Source of the DNA: JBCCMQ01 sp039026235
Lineage (GTDB): Bacteria > Pseudomonadota > Alphaproteobacteria > Rhodobacterales > Rhodobacteraceae
Reading direction: 5' to 3'
NCBI GenBank assembly: GCA_039026235.1
Contig: JBCCMQ010000027.1
Coordinates: 1-24,023 of the forward strand
DNA length: 24,023 bases
The notes under the pieces are model-generated. The model worked only from the letters and a program-made list of their open reading frames with translations, was not told the origin of the DNA and ran no database searches. A program made the position numbers and the translations under genes. This document shows positions 7,863 to 15,021 of this stretch, piece by piece. How positions within the stretch are numbered: the stretch's first letter is position 1; each line of letters starts with the position of its first letter.

Positions 7863-8434
7863 TGCGACCTAATCCTCAGGTTGGCCTTTGGGGCAGTTTA
7901 GACGGCGTATTCTTTTTCACGGTCCAAAGGGCCTTCGCTTGGCAAGATTGGCTGACTCGGACCGCCACATCTTTAGGGATGGTGGGCGTCTTCGGCCAGC
8001 AACTTTGCCGTCTTTCACTCCATTGGAAAGCAAGCATGCATCATGTGCGCGTCTCTCTGATCTGATGGAGTTTCGATGCCCAACGGCTTCGCGGGTTATG
8101 GTGTTGCACGTGTCCGCCTCTCCAACCCGCTTCGTGTTACAATCTACGGACGCGGCTGGTATCTCAGGCCCATCCCGCATGCAAACTGGTCAGTAAAGTC
8201 AGACAGCCTGAAGCGGCGTTTTGCTAGGCCGTTGGGCTTGTAAATGATTGCGACCGCCCTTTTTTGATCTGCAGGTTCCGGACGTTGGCGGGTCCAAGGT
8301 AACTCTGCTTGTCTTGGGGATTTCCCCGCGATAGTGCCAGATTAACTCCACCGTTCCGGCCACAGGTCCGTGGATCACGGGTGGCGACCAACAGATGTTC
8401 CTGGGACGGGACCAGAAAACAAGAAGGAATTGAG
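7863..8434. other. Intergenic region between ADH and the COG4337-like gene
   Basis: A 570-base gap between divergent genes, expected to hold both promoters. It contains a possible 55-codon ORF (8076-8243, listed separately) and a near-palindrome GGGGATTTCCCC around 8319-8330. I see no RNA gene and no Zur-like palindrome here. Confidence 0.4.
8076..8243 (+). CDS. Possible small ORF, unknown function
   Basis: A 55-codon frame begins at an ATG with TGGAG 5 bases upstream and ends at TAA 8241-8243. The product begins MPNGFAGYGVARVRLSNPL and is rich in Arg and aromatic residues (YGRGWYLRP). It matches no family I recognise. The good ribosome binding site is the main support; it could equally be chance in a 570-base gap. 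Confidence 0.2.
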   Translation: MPNGFAGYGVARVRLSNPLRVTIYGRGWYLRPIPHANWSVKSDSLKRRFARPLGL

Positions 8435-8896
8435 ATGTCTGATCGCAACTTTGAACCCATGACCAAGGCCGAGGTTGTCGCGGCGCAAAAGGCGTGGGCG
8501 AAATGTGTCACCGAGCAGGATGTCGAAGCGCTTCTGGAGCTTTATGATTTCGGCGACGAAGATGGGCAGCTGCTGTTCAAGCCGACCCTGGCGGATGTGA
8601 TCCGGCTGGATAGAGAAGGTGCGCGGGCGTACTTTGTCGGTGGCAATCCGAAATATCCGCAGGACAATGGCTTTCTGAAGCGGGGTTGGACGGATGTGCA
8701 GTTTCAAAGCGCGGCCGGTCCGGTCGAGGATGCAGGCGGGCTCAGCTACAAGGACATGGGTCAGTATACCTTCGTTGATGGCGACGGAGACGGCACGCTG
8801 GCCGATTACACTTTTGCCTACCACAAGCTGGGTGGCCGGGTCCTGATTTCGCTGCACCATTCGTCGTTGACATGGGCGCCGCCGGTCGCGGCTTAG
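8435..8896 (+). CDS. COG4337-like protein, probable iota-class carbonic anhydrase
   Basis: This 153-residue protein has an NTF2-like/CaMKII-association fold pattern and matches the COG4337 family, whose members include the iota-class carbonic anhydrases (reversible CO2 hydration). Family features are MTKAEVVAAQKAW (9-21), LLFKPTLA (46-53), YFVGGNPKYPQDNGF (66-80), MGQYTF (108-113), DYTFAYHK (124-131) and the C-terminal LHHSSL (140-145). Iota enzymes carry an HHSS-type motif and some work without metal. No signal peptide is visible, so it is likely cytoplasmic. I chose ATG 8435 because AGAAGGAATTGAG precedes it; a longer upstream frame is not protein-like. It converges on the COG0523 GTPase gene, which suggests a link to zinc scarcity. 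The activity is inferred from the family, not shown. Confidence 0.72.
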   Translation: MSDRNFEPMTKAEVVAAQKAWAKCVTEQDVEALLELYDFGDEDGQLLFKPTLADVIRLDREGARAYFVGGNPKYPQDNGFLKRGWTDVQFQSAAGPVEDAGGLSYKDMGQYTFVDGDGDGTLADYTFAYHKLGGRVLISLHHSSLTWAPPVAA

Positions 8897-8911
8897 GACC
8901 CCTAAAGCGGG

Positions 8912-8941
8912 GAGATGGCGCGAGATCCTTCTCGCCATCTC
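8912..8941. terminator. Bidirectional hairpin between convergent genes
   Basis: GAGATGGCG (8912-8920) pairs perfectly with CGCCATCTC (8933-8941), just past the COG4337-like stop and before the convergent GTPase stop at 9036. There is no U tract on either side, so termination efficiency is uncertain. Confidence 0.5.
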
Positions 8942-9035
8942 GGCTCGACAGGCCAGCAACCCATTGCGCGACGTCTTTGATAGGTAAGCACGTTCAAATG
9001 CACCGACCGGCGGTTCCTTGGATCTAACCCCGCTT

Positions 9036-10139
9036 TCAGGGTGACGTGTCGACCGCTTGAACGGTGGAGCCGTTGAGATGCGTCTCCAACTCTGACGGTT
9101 GCATGCGCAGCATCGCCAGGCTGGCCTCAAGATCTTCCCGGTCGATATCCCGGGCGATCACGACCACGCGGCTCGTCTTGTCCATGCCGGTCCAGGACTT
9201 CAGCGGCACGGGTGGATCGAAGATGTGCTGCACGCCATGAAAGACAAAGGGCCAGGCAATGTCTTCAATATGCGCAATGCCCTTGATACGAAGAATATTG
9301 GGGCCCCTGAGCGCGATCAGCGTGTCGAGCCAGAAGTCGAATACATTGGCTGGAATGGGATCCGGTACCTCGATTGAGACCGAACAGAACCGGCTCTCAT
9401 GGTGATGGTGTACGCCGTGACCATGGGTATCGGCATGGTGGCCTGGCTTTGAGTGAGCCGTTTGTCCGGTTGCCGATCCAAGCCAGACTTCAATATCTTC
9501 AGAAGTCGCGCCCGGCTGCATGGCCGACAATCCGAAAAGCATCCCTGTTGGTATCTGACCATGGTTGGCACGAACACGCTTCGCGGTCTTGTTGAGTCCG
9601 TCCAGACGCGCCTCAAAGCGTCCAAACTCATCGGCGGACACGAGATCGGTTTTTGTCAAAACCAACAGGTCAGCGACGGCAACTTGGTTCAACGCCTCGA
9701 TATTTGTGTCCAGCGTAAACGGACCAGTCGCCGCATCGGCCAGCGTGACCACACCGTCCATGCGGTAGTGGGGCGCGATGAATTCATCCACGACCAGCGT
9801 GTGCAAAATTGGTCCCGGATCGGCTATTCCAGTCGTTTCGATCACCACGCGGTCAAAGTTCAGCTTTCCGTTCATCCGTCGCGCAATCAGCGTGGCAAGG
9901 GTCTTGCCCAAATCTCCCCGGATCGAGCAGCAAAGGCACCCGGAACGCAGCAACATGACCTCTTCGGTCACTTCCTCGATAAGATCGTGATCAAGCCCCA
10001 CGTCCCCGAACTCATTTATAATAACCGCGACGTGCCCGGCTTCGGGATCGCGGATCAATTGGTTCAGCAAGGTGGTCTTGCCGGCGCCAAGAAAACCGGT
10101 CAGCAAAGTCACCGGGACCCGTTTATCCTGAATTTCCAT
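9036..10139 (-). CDS. COG0523/CobW-family GTPase, probable zinc metallochaperone
   Basis: This 367-residue G3E GTPase has Walker A GFLGAGKTT (15-23), the metal-binding CxCC motif as CLCC (68-71), NEFGDVGLD (42-50), ETTGIADP (101-108) and the guanine-specificity motif TKTD (162-165). A histidine-rich linker (about 234-247) precedes the CobW C-terminal domain. Such proteins (ZigA, ZagA, ZNG1 type) deliver zinc to client enzymes, often under Zur control. A Zur-like palindrome lies about 46 bases upstream of the ATG at 10139, which supports a zinc role over cobalamin or nitrile hydratase branches; no cob genes are nearby. Its neighbours, a probable iota carbonic anhydrase and a hisI remnant, fit the same theme. 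The gene is complete. Confidence 0.92.
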   Translation of the reverse strand: MEIQDKRVPVTLLTGFLGAGKTTLLNQLIRDPEAGHVAVIINEFGDVGLDHDLIEEVTEEVMLLRSGCLCCSIRGDLGKTLATLIARRMNGKLNFDRVVIETTGIADPGPILHTLVVDEFIAPHYRMDGVVTLADAATGPFTLDTNIEALNQVAVADLLVLTKTDLVSADEFGRFEARLDGLNKTAKRVRANHGQIPTGMLFGLSAMQPGATSEDIEVWLGSATGQTAHSKPGHHADTHGHGVHHHHESRFCSVSIEVPDPIPANVFDFWLDTLIALRGPNILRIKGIAHIEDIAWPFVFHGVQHIFDPPVPLKSWTGMDKTSRVVVIARDIDREDLEASLAMLRMQPSELETHLNGSTVQAVDTSP

Positions 10140-10184
10140 GGGTGAACCCGCTCGTTACAATGCCGCCAACCCCGACCACGTACT

Positions 10185-10200
10185 GTTATGTTATAACGTT
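10185..10200. promoter_or_regulatory. Zur-like operator between divergent cobW-type and hisI genes
   Basis: The sequence GTTATGTTATAACGTT is built on the perfect palindrome GTTATAAC (10190-10197). This resembles alphaproteobacterial Zur boxes of the GTTATGTTATAACATAAC type; the left half is complete and the right half diverges after TAAC. It sits 46 bases before the GTPase ATG on the minus strand and 22 bases before the hisI relic ATG on the plus strand, so it could control both. Zur represses such genes when zinc is plentiful. Confidence 0.65.
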
Positions 10201-10221
10201 TTGGCTCGCAAGGAGATGGCA

Positions 10222-10440
10222 ATGGGTAAGCTTAGCTTAGCTTTCCAGCGCGGCACTCGGTGGTCCAGGTAGACGGCACGGATCTCGCGCCTAAGTTCGG
10301 CCCCGATGGCCAGTTGCCCTCGTCACCAGTGATGCGCAAACCGGCGAAGTCCTGATGCTTGGTCGGATGAATCCAGAGGCGCTGAAGCGGACGGTCAAAA
10401 CGTATGAAGCCCACTATGTCAACCGTGCGCGCTGGGCGAT
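10222..10440 (+). pseudogene. hisI: Truncated, frameshifted second hisI (phosphoribosyl-AMP cyclohydrolase)
   Basis: After a good site AAGGAG (10210-10215) and ATG at 10222, the frame reads 16 codons to TAG at 10270. The next frame gives VDGTDLAPKFGPDGQLP, and a third frame from about 10319 gives LVTSDAQTGEVLMLGRMNPE then ALKRTVKTYEAHYVNRARW. This matches the N-terminal half of HisI (DAETGEVLMLAYMN, ALRRT, EAHYWSRSR). The homology stops near 10440, so the C-terminal half with the zinc-binding cysteines is missing. HisI is a zinc enzyme of histidine synthesis, and Zur-controlled extra copies next to COG0523 genes are known. This copy is dead: at least two frameshifts plus truncation. Confidence 0.78.
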
Positions 10441-10460
10441 GATCAGCGCAGTGAGCTGGG

Positions 10461-11102
10461 TCAGGCCTTTGGAAGCGCGTCGTGGAAGACAAGCGTAAAG
10501 CCCTCGTCCCAGGTCGATGGAACAAAACACTTGGAAATCTGGTGAAACCGCTCTTCCGAGACCACAAAAGGGTGCGCACCGCTCGCATTGCGCCGATGAA
10601 GACGCGCCAGACACACCGTGTCCGGCGGTGCCGGCACGTGCAATTGATTGTCTGGCCCAGCCTCGTCAATCCAAGCACGCATCCAGCGGAGGCTTTCCAC
10701 CCTTTTCGGATCAAAATCCGGGACAGCGGATACGCCTGCTCCCAACAATCGCGCGATGTACGGCCCCATGACTGACCGAAGGCGAGCCGGATATCGGACA
10801 TAGTTCTTGGGTTTCGCCAGTTGATCCCCGGAGAGGCCGGCAAGCCAATCGTCTTCCGATATGCGCACCGGCCGATCGGCGGTCGCCAACCTGGCGGCGA
10901 GCGTCGATTTCCCGGCCGAGATTTTGCCGCAAACAAGGTGAGGGTCGGATGCGCTGAAGTCGCGATTTTCAGACGGGTGTCTGCCTCGGGTCACGGCGCG
11001 CGGGCTCAAGCGGCCGCTTACCAAGGAACGCCCGCAATGTCCGCCCTTGCCGCTGACTGGCACGTCGGTTTTCAAAGCCCGATGACGTCGCGTCTGCGTC
11101 AA
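10461..11102 (-). CDS. P-loop ATPase/kinase-like protein (AAA_33 type), start unclear
   Basis: The core matches small P-loop kinases of the COG0645/AAA_33 type, which resemble zeta-toxin and chloramphenicol phosphotransferase folds. It has Walker A GKISAGKST (59-67 of the long frame), RISEDDWLAGL (80-90), a GVSAVPDFDP strand (123-132), and the C-terminal RLHRRNASGAHPF ... SEERFHQISKCF (168-193). The long frame begins with TTG at 11102, and its first 50 residues look non-coding. Family members normally begin only a few residues before the P-loop, where no ATG exists; GTG at 10994 is the nearest option and lacks a good ribosome binding site. The usual FL before CGK is reduced to LV. It may be a gene that has lost its start. 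Substrate unknown. Confidence 0.6.
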   Translation of the reverse strand: MTQTRRHRALKTDVPVSGKGGHCGRSLVSGRLSPRAVTRGRHPSENRDFSASDPHLVCGKISAGKSTLAARLATADRPVRISEDDWLAGLSGDQLAKPKNYVRYPARLRSVMGPYIARLLGAGVSAVPDFDPKRVESLRWMRAWIDEAGPDNQLHVPAPPDTVCLARLHRRNASGAHPFVVSEERFHQISKCFVPSTWDEGFTLVFHDALPKA

Positions 11103-11119
11103 GGCACGGGTTGCGCGGG

Positions 11120-11701
11120 CTACAAGCGGTCTTCCGGTAAAGCATGAGATGCTGACGCAGCGTCGGTAGCCAGGTGCCGGACAAACAGATGGTCGGGGTG
11201 GTCGTAGCCTTCGAACAGGATGTCGCGCTCAAACGCCATCTCTAGTTTTTTGAGAACGCGGACCGAGCGATGGTTGTTCGGGTCGACGATCGCTACAATC
11301 CGCCGCGTCCTGCCATGGATCGTCTCGGCATCGATCAGGGCCCGTGTCGCTTCGGTCGCATAGCCTTGGTTCCAGGCATACCTTGCCAATCGGAACCCCA
11401 ACTCGGCGTCGTCGGCACTGTTCCGGTCCGGGTCATGGGACAGGCTGACATAGCCTAGGATAAAACGGTCTTCTTTGCGTTCAACCGCCAGATGACCCGG
11501 CAGATCATCCTGCGTCTTCTCGGACAGTATCCGGAGAAGCCAGGCCTTTTGATCGTCGGTGCTAAACACGCCCTGCTCACTGAATTCCATGACGACATCG
11601 TCGCCCAGAATGGCCGGGACAAAGGACAGATCCGCCATGCGCCAGTTTCTAAGGCGCAAACGGCAGGTTTCGATAAAAGGGTTCGGCTGGCTCTGGTTCA
11701 T
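11120..11701 (-). CDS. GNAT-family N-acetyltransferase (RimJ/RimL type)
   Basis: This 193-residue protein matches RimJ/RimL-like acetyltransferases, which transfer acetyl from acetyl-CoA to an amino group on a protein, peptide or small molecule. It opens with the typical ETCRLRLRNWRMAD (11-24). The LGYVSL strand (82-87) and ELGFRLARYAW (100-110) lead to the acetyl-CoA loop NQGYATEA (111-118), followed by VDPNNHRSVRVLKKLEM (139-155), the classic end of the domain. No Shine-Dalgarno sequence stands out before the ATG. It is on the same strand as the P-loop gene 18 bases downstream, so they may be cotranscribed. Substrate cannot be assigned. Confidence 0.88.
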   Translation of the reverse strand: MNQSQPNPFIETCRLRLRNWRMADLSFVPAILGDDVVMEFSEQGVFSTDDQKAWLLRILSEKTQDDLPGHLAVERKEDRFILGYVSLSHDPDRNSADDAELGFRLARYAWNQGYATEATRALIDAETIHGRTRRIVAIVDPNNHRSVRVLKKLEMAFERDILFEGYDHPDHLFVRHLATDAASASHALPEDRL

Positions 11702-11811
11702 AGGTGCGGTCGGTCACTTGGCTCTCTGGCACCTCATACGCCATGCCGGGTTTTGGGCACAGGCCCCCGCTTGCGAGGGGTGCGACCGGAAGCCGTGGCC
11801 TTGTGGACGCC

Positions 11812-11921
11812 TCGCGGATCCCGGCGCTCCGACAAGTGGATGCCAAGTCATCACCAGCAGACAGCTCCACCTTGATCTCACGCAGCGGCTTCAGCACGTC
11901 TTCGTCAGAATGCCGCATCAA
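11812..11921 (-). pseudogene. Scrap of IS3-family orfA
   Basis: The first 35 residues from the ATG at 11921 (MMRHSDEDVLKPLREIKVEL, then SAGDDLASTCRSAGI) resemble the N-terminal HTH of IS3 OrfA proteins, which continue with a TYYxWRKRFGGM motif. Here the match stops abruptly after CRSAGI and the frame becomes unrelated. A second, independent trace of IS activity in the window. Confidence 0.55.
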
Positions 11922-12106
11922 AGCCAGGCGAAAATCGGCAGCTTTGGTTCATGTACAGTTGCGCGGGGTCTATAGCTCGAAGGGTCAAAGAGGGGTCGGC
12001 AAGTGGGTGCAGCGGACAAAAGGGTTTTGCACAATCGTCTTCATCGACACTTCGCAAATCCGCACAAGATGACCCGCTCTCACCCGTTTCGGCCCTGCTT
12101 TGCCAG

Positions 12107-13948
12107 CTATTTGAAGCGCCGTGTCAGGTTGGAAAGCCACGGGGCCTCTACCTGCATGCCCTGATAGATCGCGTGCAGGAAATTATGGGCCACGACCGGG
12201 TCGCTGGTGAATGGGGACTGGCGCATGTAGCCCTCTCGCACGCCCGGCTCGGCTTCATAGATGACGACGTCTTCCTTGATCGTCACCAGCACATCCAGAT
12301 CGGCGAGCGTTTCCGGGTCCACGGCGGTCGGGTCGTCTGACAGGATCACGAAATCGGCGATCTTGCCCACTTCGATCGAGCCCTTGTCGTTTTCTTCAAA
12401 GTGCTGCCACGCCGGCCAAAGCGTCATGGCCTTCAGCGCCGTCAAGACATCGACGCGCTGGTGCGGTCCAAGAATATCGCCCGAACGGGTGCGCCGTGTC
12501 ACCGTGGCCGACAGGATGCGCATGCTGTCCGGGAAGGCCACCGGCGCATCGTGGTGGGACCCGAACATCATATCCCGCTGCAGCAGCCATCCGGTGGGCG
12601 AGATGTTGTCGGCGTTCACAGGTCCGACTGTGTGATCGCGATGCCAGTCTCCCCAATAGAACGTGTGCATTGGAAAGAGGGAGGGGAAAACGCCCAACCG
12701 CTTGAACGCGTCGACCTGATCTTCGCGCAGAAACTGGCCGTGTATCAACACCGGGCGGTTTCCGGGATCGCCATAGGTCGCCTGCGCCTCGCCAAGCGCG
12801 GCGATCAGCATGTCTGACGCCCCTTCACCATTGGAATGCACCAGAATCTGATGCCCGTTCTCATAGCACCAGTTAACCGCTGACTGCAGTTGTTCCATCG
12901 ATATCGCCGCATATCCGGCATATCCCGCGGGGTAGTTCCCGACCGGATTGTAATAGGGCCTGTCCCTGAGGGCGGTGAAGCCTTGGGGCGAGCCGTCGAT
13001 GGTTAGTTTGCAGCCGCCCACGCGCACCCGGCTCGCATAGCTGCGTGACGCGTTCGCTTCGATATAGTCCCGCGCTTCCAGAACGTCGGGATAGGCTACG
13101 ATATCAATCGGAAGCTCGCCGTTGGCGCCAAGTTGCTTCAGTACGTCGACGACTTCTGCGGTCGAGCGGCCGTCTTGCCCTGTGGTGTACCCGAACCTTG
13201 CCCACAGCGCGCTTCCGGCACGCCCGAACTGAAGCAGGCCCTCTTCACCGAGGCCGCCCAGCAACGGAACGATGGCGGCGAAGAAAGCATATTCCTCAAG
13301 AACGCCGTTGGGTGCACCGGTCTCATCGCGCTGGATCACGCCACCTGGCGGATCGGTCGATGCCTCGGTGATGCCCGCATTCTCAAGCGCTTTCGAATTG
13401 GCAACACCAATGTGCCCGGATTGGTGGACGATGATGACAGGGACATCCGCCGATACCGCGTCCAGATCCTGGCGCGTTGGATGGCGCAGTTCGGCCAGTT
13501 GCGCATTGTCATAGCCAAAGCCGACGATCAGGTTGATGCGCTCGACCGCCTCGGCATTCGTTTCAGCCCAGGAACGCAGTTCCGCCTGCAGCGTCGCGAT
13601 ATCGCTGACGTCTCCGTCCGGCCGCGCGAGCAGGTTCGCGGACAGCGCCTGGATGCCGCCCATAAGGACATGGCCGTGGCTATCGACAAACCCGGGCAGC
13701 ATCGCCCGTCCGTTCAGATCGAATACCGCGGTTTCATCGCCTTGATAGGCGGCTATACCGGCAAGATCGCCCACCGCCATTATGCGGCCATCCTTGACGG
13801 CCACCGCCTCGGCCGAGGGCGCCGTGTCATCGATGGTCAGAATTGGCCCGCCCGTGTAGATCGTGTCGGCAATCTCTTGGGCAGTGGCCGCGCCCGCCAG
13901 CGTTGTCAGCGTCGCCAGTGCGGTGAGTGTCTGCCTTAGCTGCGTCAT
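12107..13948 (-). CDS. Exported amidohydrolase, YtcJ-like (amidohydro_3)
   Basis: This 613-residue metal-dependent hydrolase carries an N-terminal signal peptide (MTQLRQTLTALATLTTLAGA, cleaved after ATAQ). Amidohydrolase superfamily motifs are PGFVDSHGHV (85-94; HxH metal ligands), VGGCKLTIDGSPQG (TIM-barrel lysine region), QILVHSNGEGASD, PVLIHGQFL and the late GSHHDAPV aspartate, with KGSIEVGKIADFVIL near the C-terminus restoring the beta-sandwich. I chose the ATG at 13948 because it gives a proper signal peptide; a longer frame from a TTG at 13990 does not. It probably acts in the periplasm on an amide or N-acyl substrate, which cannot be named from sequence. No operon partner is evident. 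Confidence 0.9.
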   Translation of the reverse strand: MTQLRQTLTALATLTTLAGAATAQEIADTIYTGGPILTIDDTAPSAEAVAVKDGRIMAVGDLAGIAAYQGDETAVFDLNGRAMLPGFVDSHGHVLMGGIQALSANLLARPDGDVSDIATLQAELRSWAETNAEAVERINLIVGFGYDNAQLAELRHPTRQDLDAVSADVPVIIVHQSGHIGVANSKALENAGITEASTDPPGGVIQRDETGAPNGVLEEYAFFAAIVPLLGGLGEEGLLQFGRAGSALWARFGYTTGQDGRSTAEVVDVLKQLGANGELPIDIVAYPDVLEARDYIEANASRSYASRVRVGGCKLTIDGSPQGFTALRDRPYYNPVGNYPAGYAGYAAISMEQLQSAVNWCYENGHQILVHSNGEGASDMLIAALGEAQATYGDPGNRPVLIHGQFLREDQVDAFKRLGVFPSLFPMHTFYWGDWHRDHTVGPVNADNISPTGWLLQRDMMFGSHHDAPVAFPDSMRILSATVTRRTRSGDILGPHQRVDVLTALKAMTLWPAWQHFEENDKGSIEVGKIADFVILSDDPTAVDPETLADLDVLVTIKEDVVIYEAEPGVREGYMRQSPFTSDPVVAHNFLHAIYQGMQVEAPWLSNLTRRFK

Positions 13949-14371
13949 TGGCTGAACCCCATGGCTTGGTCGAGAACCGGACTTAAGCAACCCTACCGCG
14001 AAAGCGCCCTTCGTCCGACTCTATTTTGATTGTGCGCCGCTCGGCCGCGCCCGCTTTGCCCTGCCGACGGGGTGCAGCCGGCCACGGAAATGAAGGGCTT
14101 TCTCCGAGACGTCGGACCGCGAACCACAACGTGGGTGACGGGACGTTGCACAGCAATCTGAGCCTGGGCTTTTGTCGGGCCGGAGGGCGAGACCGAACCG
14201 GCGCCCTGATCTTCCGCCCGAATGTCTGTCGGGCGGATACGACCGGTGCCGGCCTCCGGGGTGCCCGTGAGAGGCCTGCCGGGTTTTTTTGGTCGACTTC
14301 TGCCGCGGGTCAGGGTGAAGTGCTGTTCCAGAACACCTTTAGATCGCCACTGACAGCCACAGCGGGGACAC
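13949..14371. other. Intergenic region with a terminator-like hairpin
   Basis: A 420-base GC-rich gap between the divergent amidohydrolase and small secreted protein genes. Open frames on both strands look like shadows (low complexity, Arg/Pro/Gly rich). The only distinct structure is the hairpin plus T run at 14246-14290, listed separately. Confidence 0.4.
14246..14290 (+). terminator. Rho-independent terminator-like hairpin
   Basis: GGCCTC (14251-14256) pairs with GAGGCC (14271-14276), with further C/G pairing outside, followed by GGGTTTTTTT (T run 14284-14290). It lies about 80 bases before the next plus-strand gene and no plus-strand gene ends nearby, so it may be a leftover or an attenuator-like element. 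Confidence 0.45.
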
Positions 14372-14779
14372 ATGAAGTTTCTTTCAGCCACAATCGCCCT
14401 CGCGGCAATGACCGCTTCAGTGGCGCAAGCCGACTATCGCCTTGTCTTTGAAGGCACCAGCTTTCGCGAATACTACTGCGGAGTGACCCTTACCATGACC
14501 AATGAAAGCCCTGCGCCGCTGGTCGAGATTAACGGCTTCGTGGCCTCTTTCATCGGCGACGAACAGGTCGGGCGAAGCCGCGGCGCGTCGTTTCTGAACC
14601 TCGCGCCCGGCGAAAGCGCGTCGGCCCTTTTCGAGGCGCCGCATGCCCCCTGTGATGAGGCGACGCGGTATGAGTTTGTGGTAGGCGCCTGCCGGATCGG
14701 CAGCTCTTTCGCGGCAAAGGAAGACTGCGCGTCCAAGATAACCTGCGTCGATCCGGTTGCCGAAACCGCAAAGCCCTGA
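14372..14779 (+). CDS. Small secreted cysteine-containing protein, unknown function
   Basis: A 135-residue protein with a clear signal peptide (MKFLSATIALAAMTASVAQA, cleaved before DYRLVF). The mature part has five cysteines (36, 94, 107, 119, 125), suggesting disulfides in the periplasm or outside. The middle (TLTMTNESPAPLVEINGF ... GASFLNLAPGESASALF) has the beta-strand rhythm of an Ig-like or immunoglobulin-fold domain. GGGGA precedes the ATG. I do not recognise the family. A degenerate copy of its C-terminal part, sharing the block CRIGSSFAA, lies 1.2 kb downstream (15950-16110), so it belongs to a local paralogue group. The VPLPA-CTERM gene lies between the two copies on the other strand. 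Confidence 0.75.
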   Translation: MKFLSATIALAAMTASVAQADYRLVFEGTSFREYYCGVTLTMTNESPAPLVEINGFVASFIGDEQVGRSRGASFLNLAPGESASALFEAPHAPCDEATRYEFVVGACRIGSSFAAKEDCASKITCVDPVAETAKP

Positions 14780-14960
14780 AGGCCACCAGAACGCTACCCT
14801 GCTGACCACTGCGAATGGTCCGCCGACGCCGATTGGGCGCGTCCTTTGATCCTTGTCAGCATCGGCGGTCGCCGCGACGCGGGCACCTGTTCCGACAACG
14901 CGCATGCGCAGCGATCCGGACATACGACAGGTGTAGTTCGGTCGCGGTACCCGTCACTCT

Positions 14961-14978
14961 GTCCCTTGCCCAAGGGAC
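14961..14978. terminator. Perfect hairpin after the VPLPA-CTERM gene
   Basis: GTCCCTTG (14961-14968) and CAAGGGAC (14971-14978) form an 8-bp perfect inverted repeat, 44 bases past the stop of the minus-strand VPLPA-CTERM gene and 180 bases past the plus-strand secreted protein gene. No U tract follows on either strand, so it is a candidate only. Confidence 0.4.
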
Positions 14979-15021
14979 GAGACGAACAAAATGTCCTTCA
15001 TCTGATCGCGCGCAGACCGCG

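Noticed and set aside
8319..8330. GGGGATTTCCCC as an operator for the COG4337-like gene
   Set aside because: It is short and imperfect and does not resemble the Zur box at 10185, so it is mentioned only in the gap description.
13949..13990. A longer start for the amidohydrolase at a TTG (13990)
   Set aside because: It would bury the signal peptide; the ATG at 13948 places it at the N-terminus.
13993..14391. A 132-codon minus-strand frame with a CPRCGCQW segment resembling a zinc finger
   Set aside because: The segment is antisense to the signal peptide and start region of the secreted protein, and the rest is Arg/Pro-rich. One CxxC motif alone is not support.
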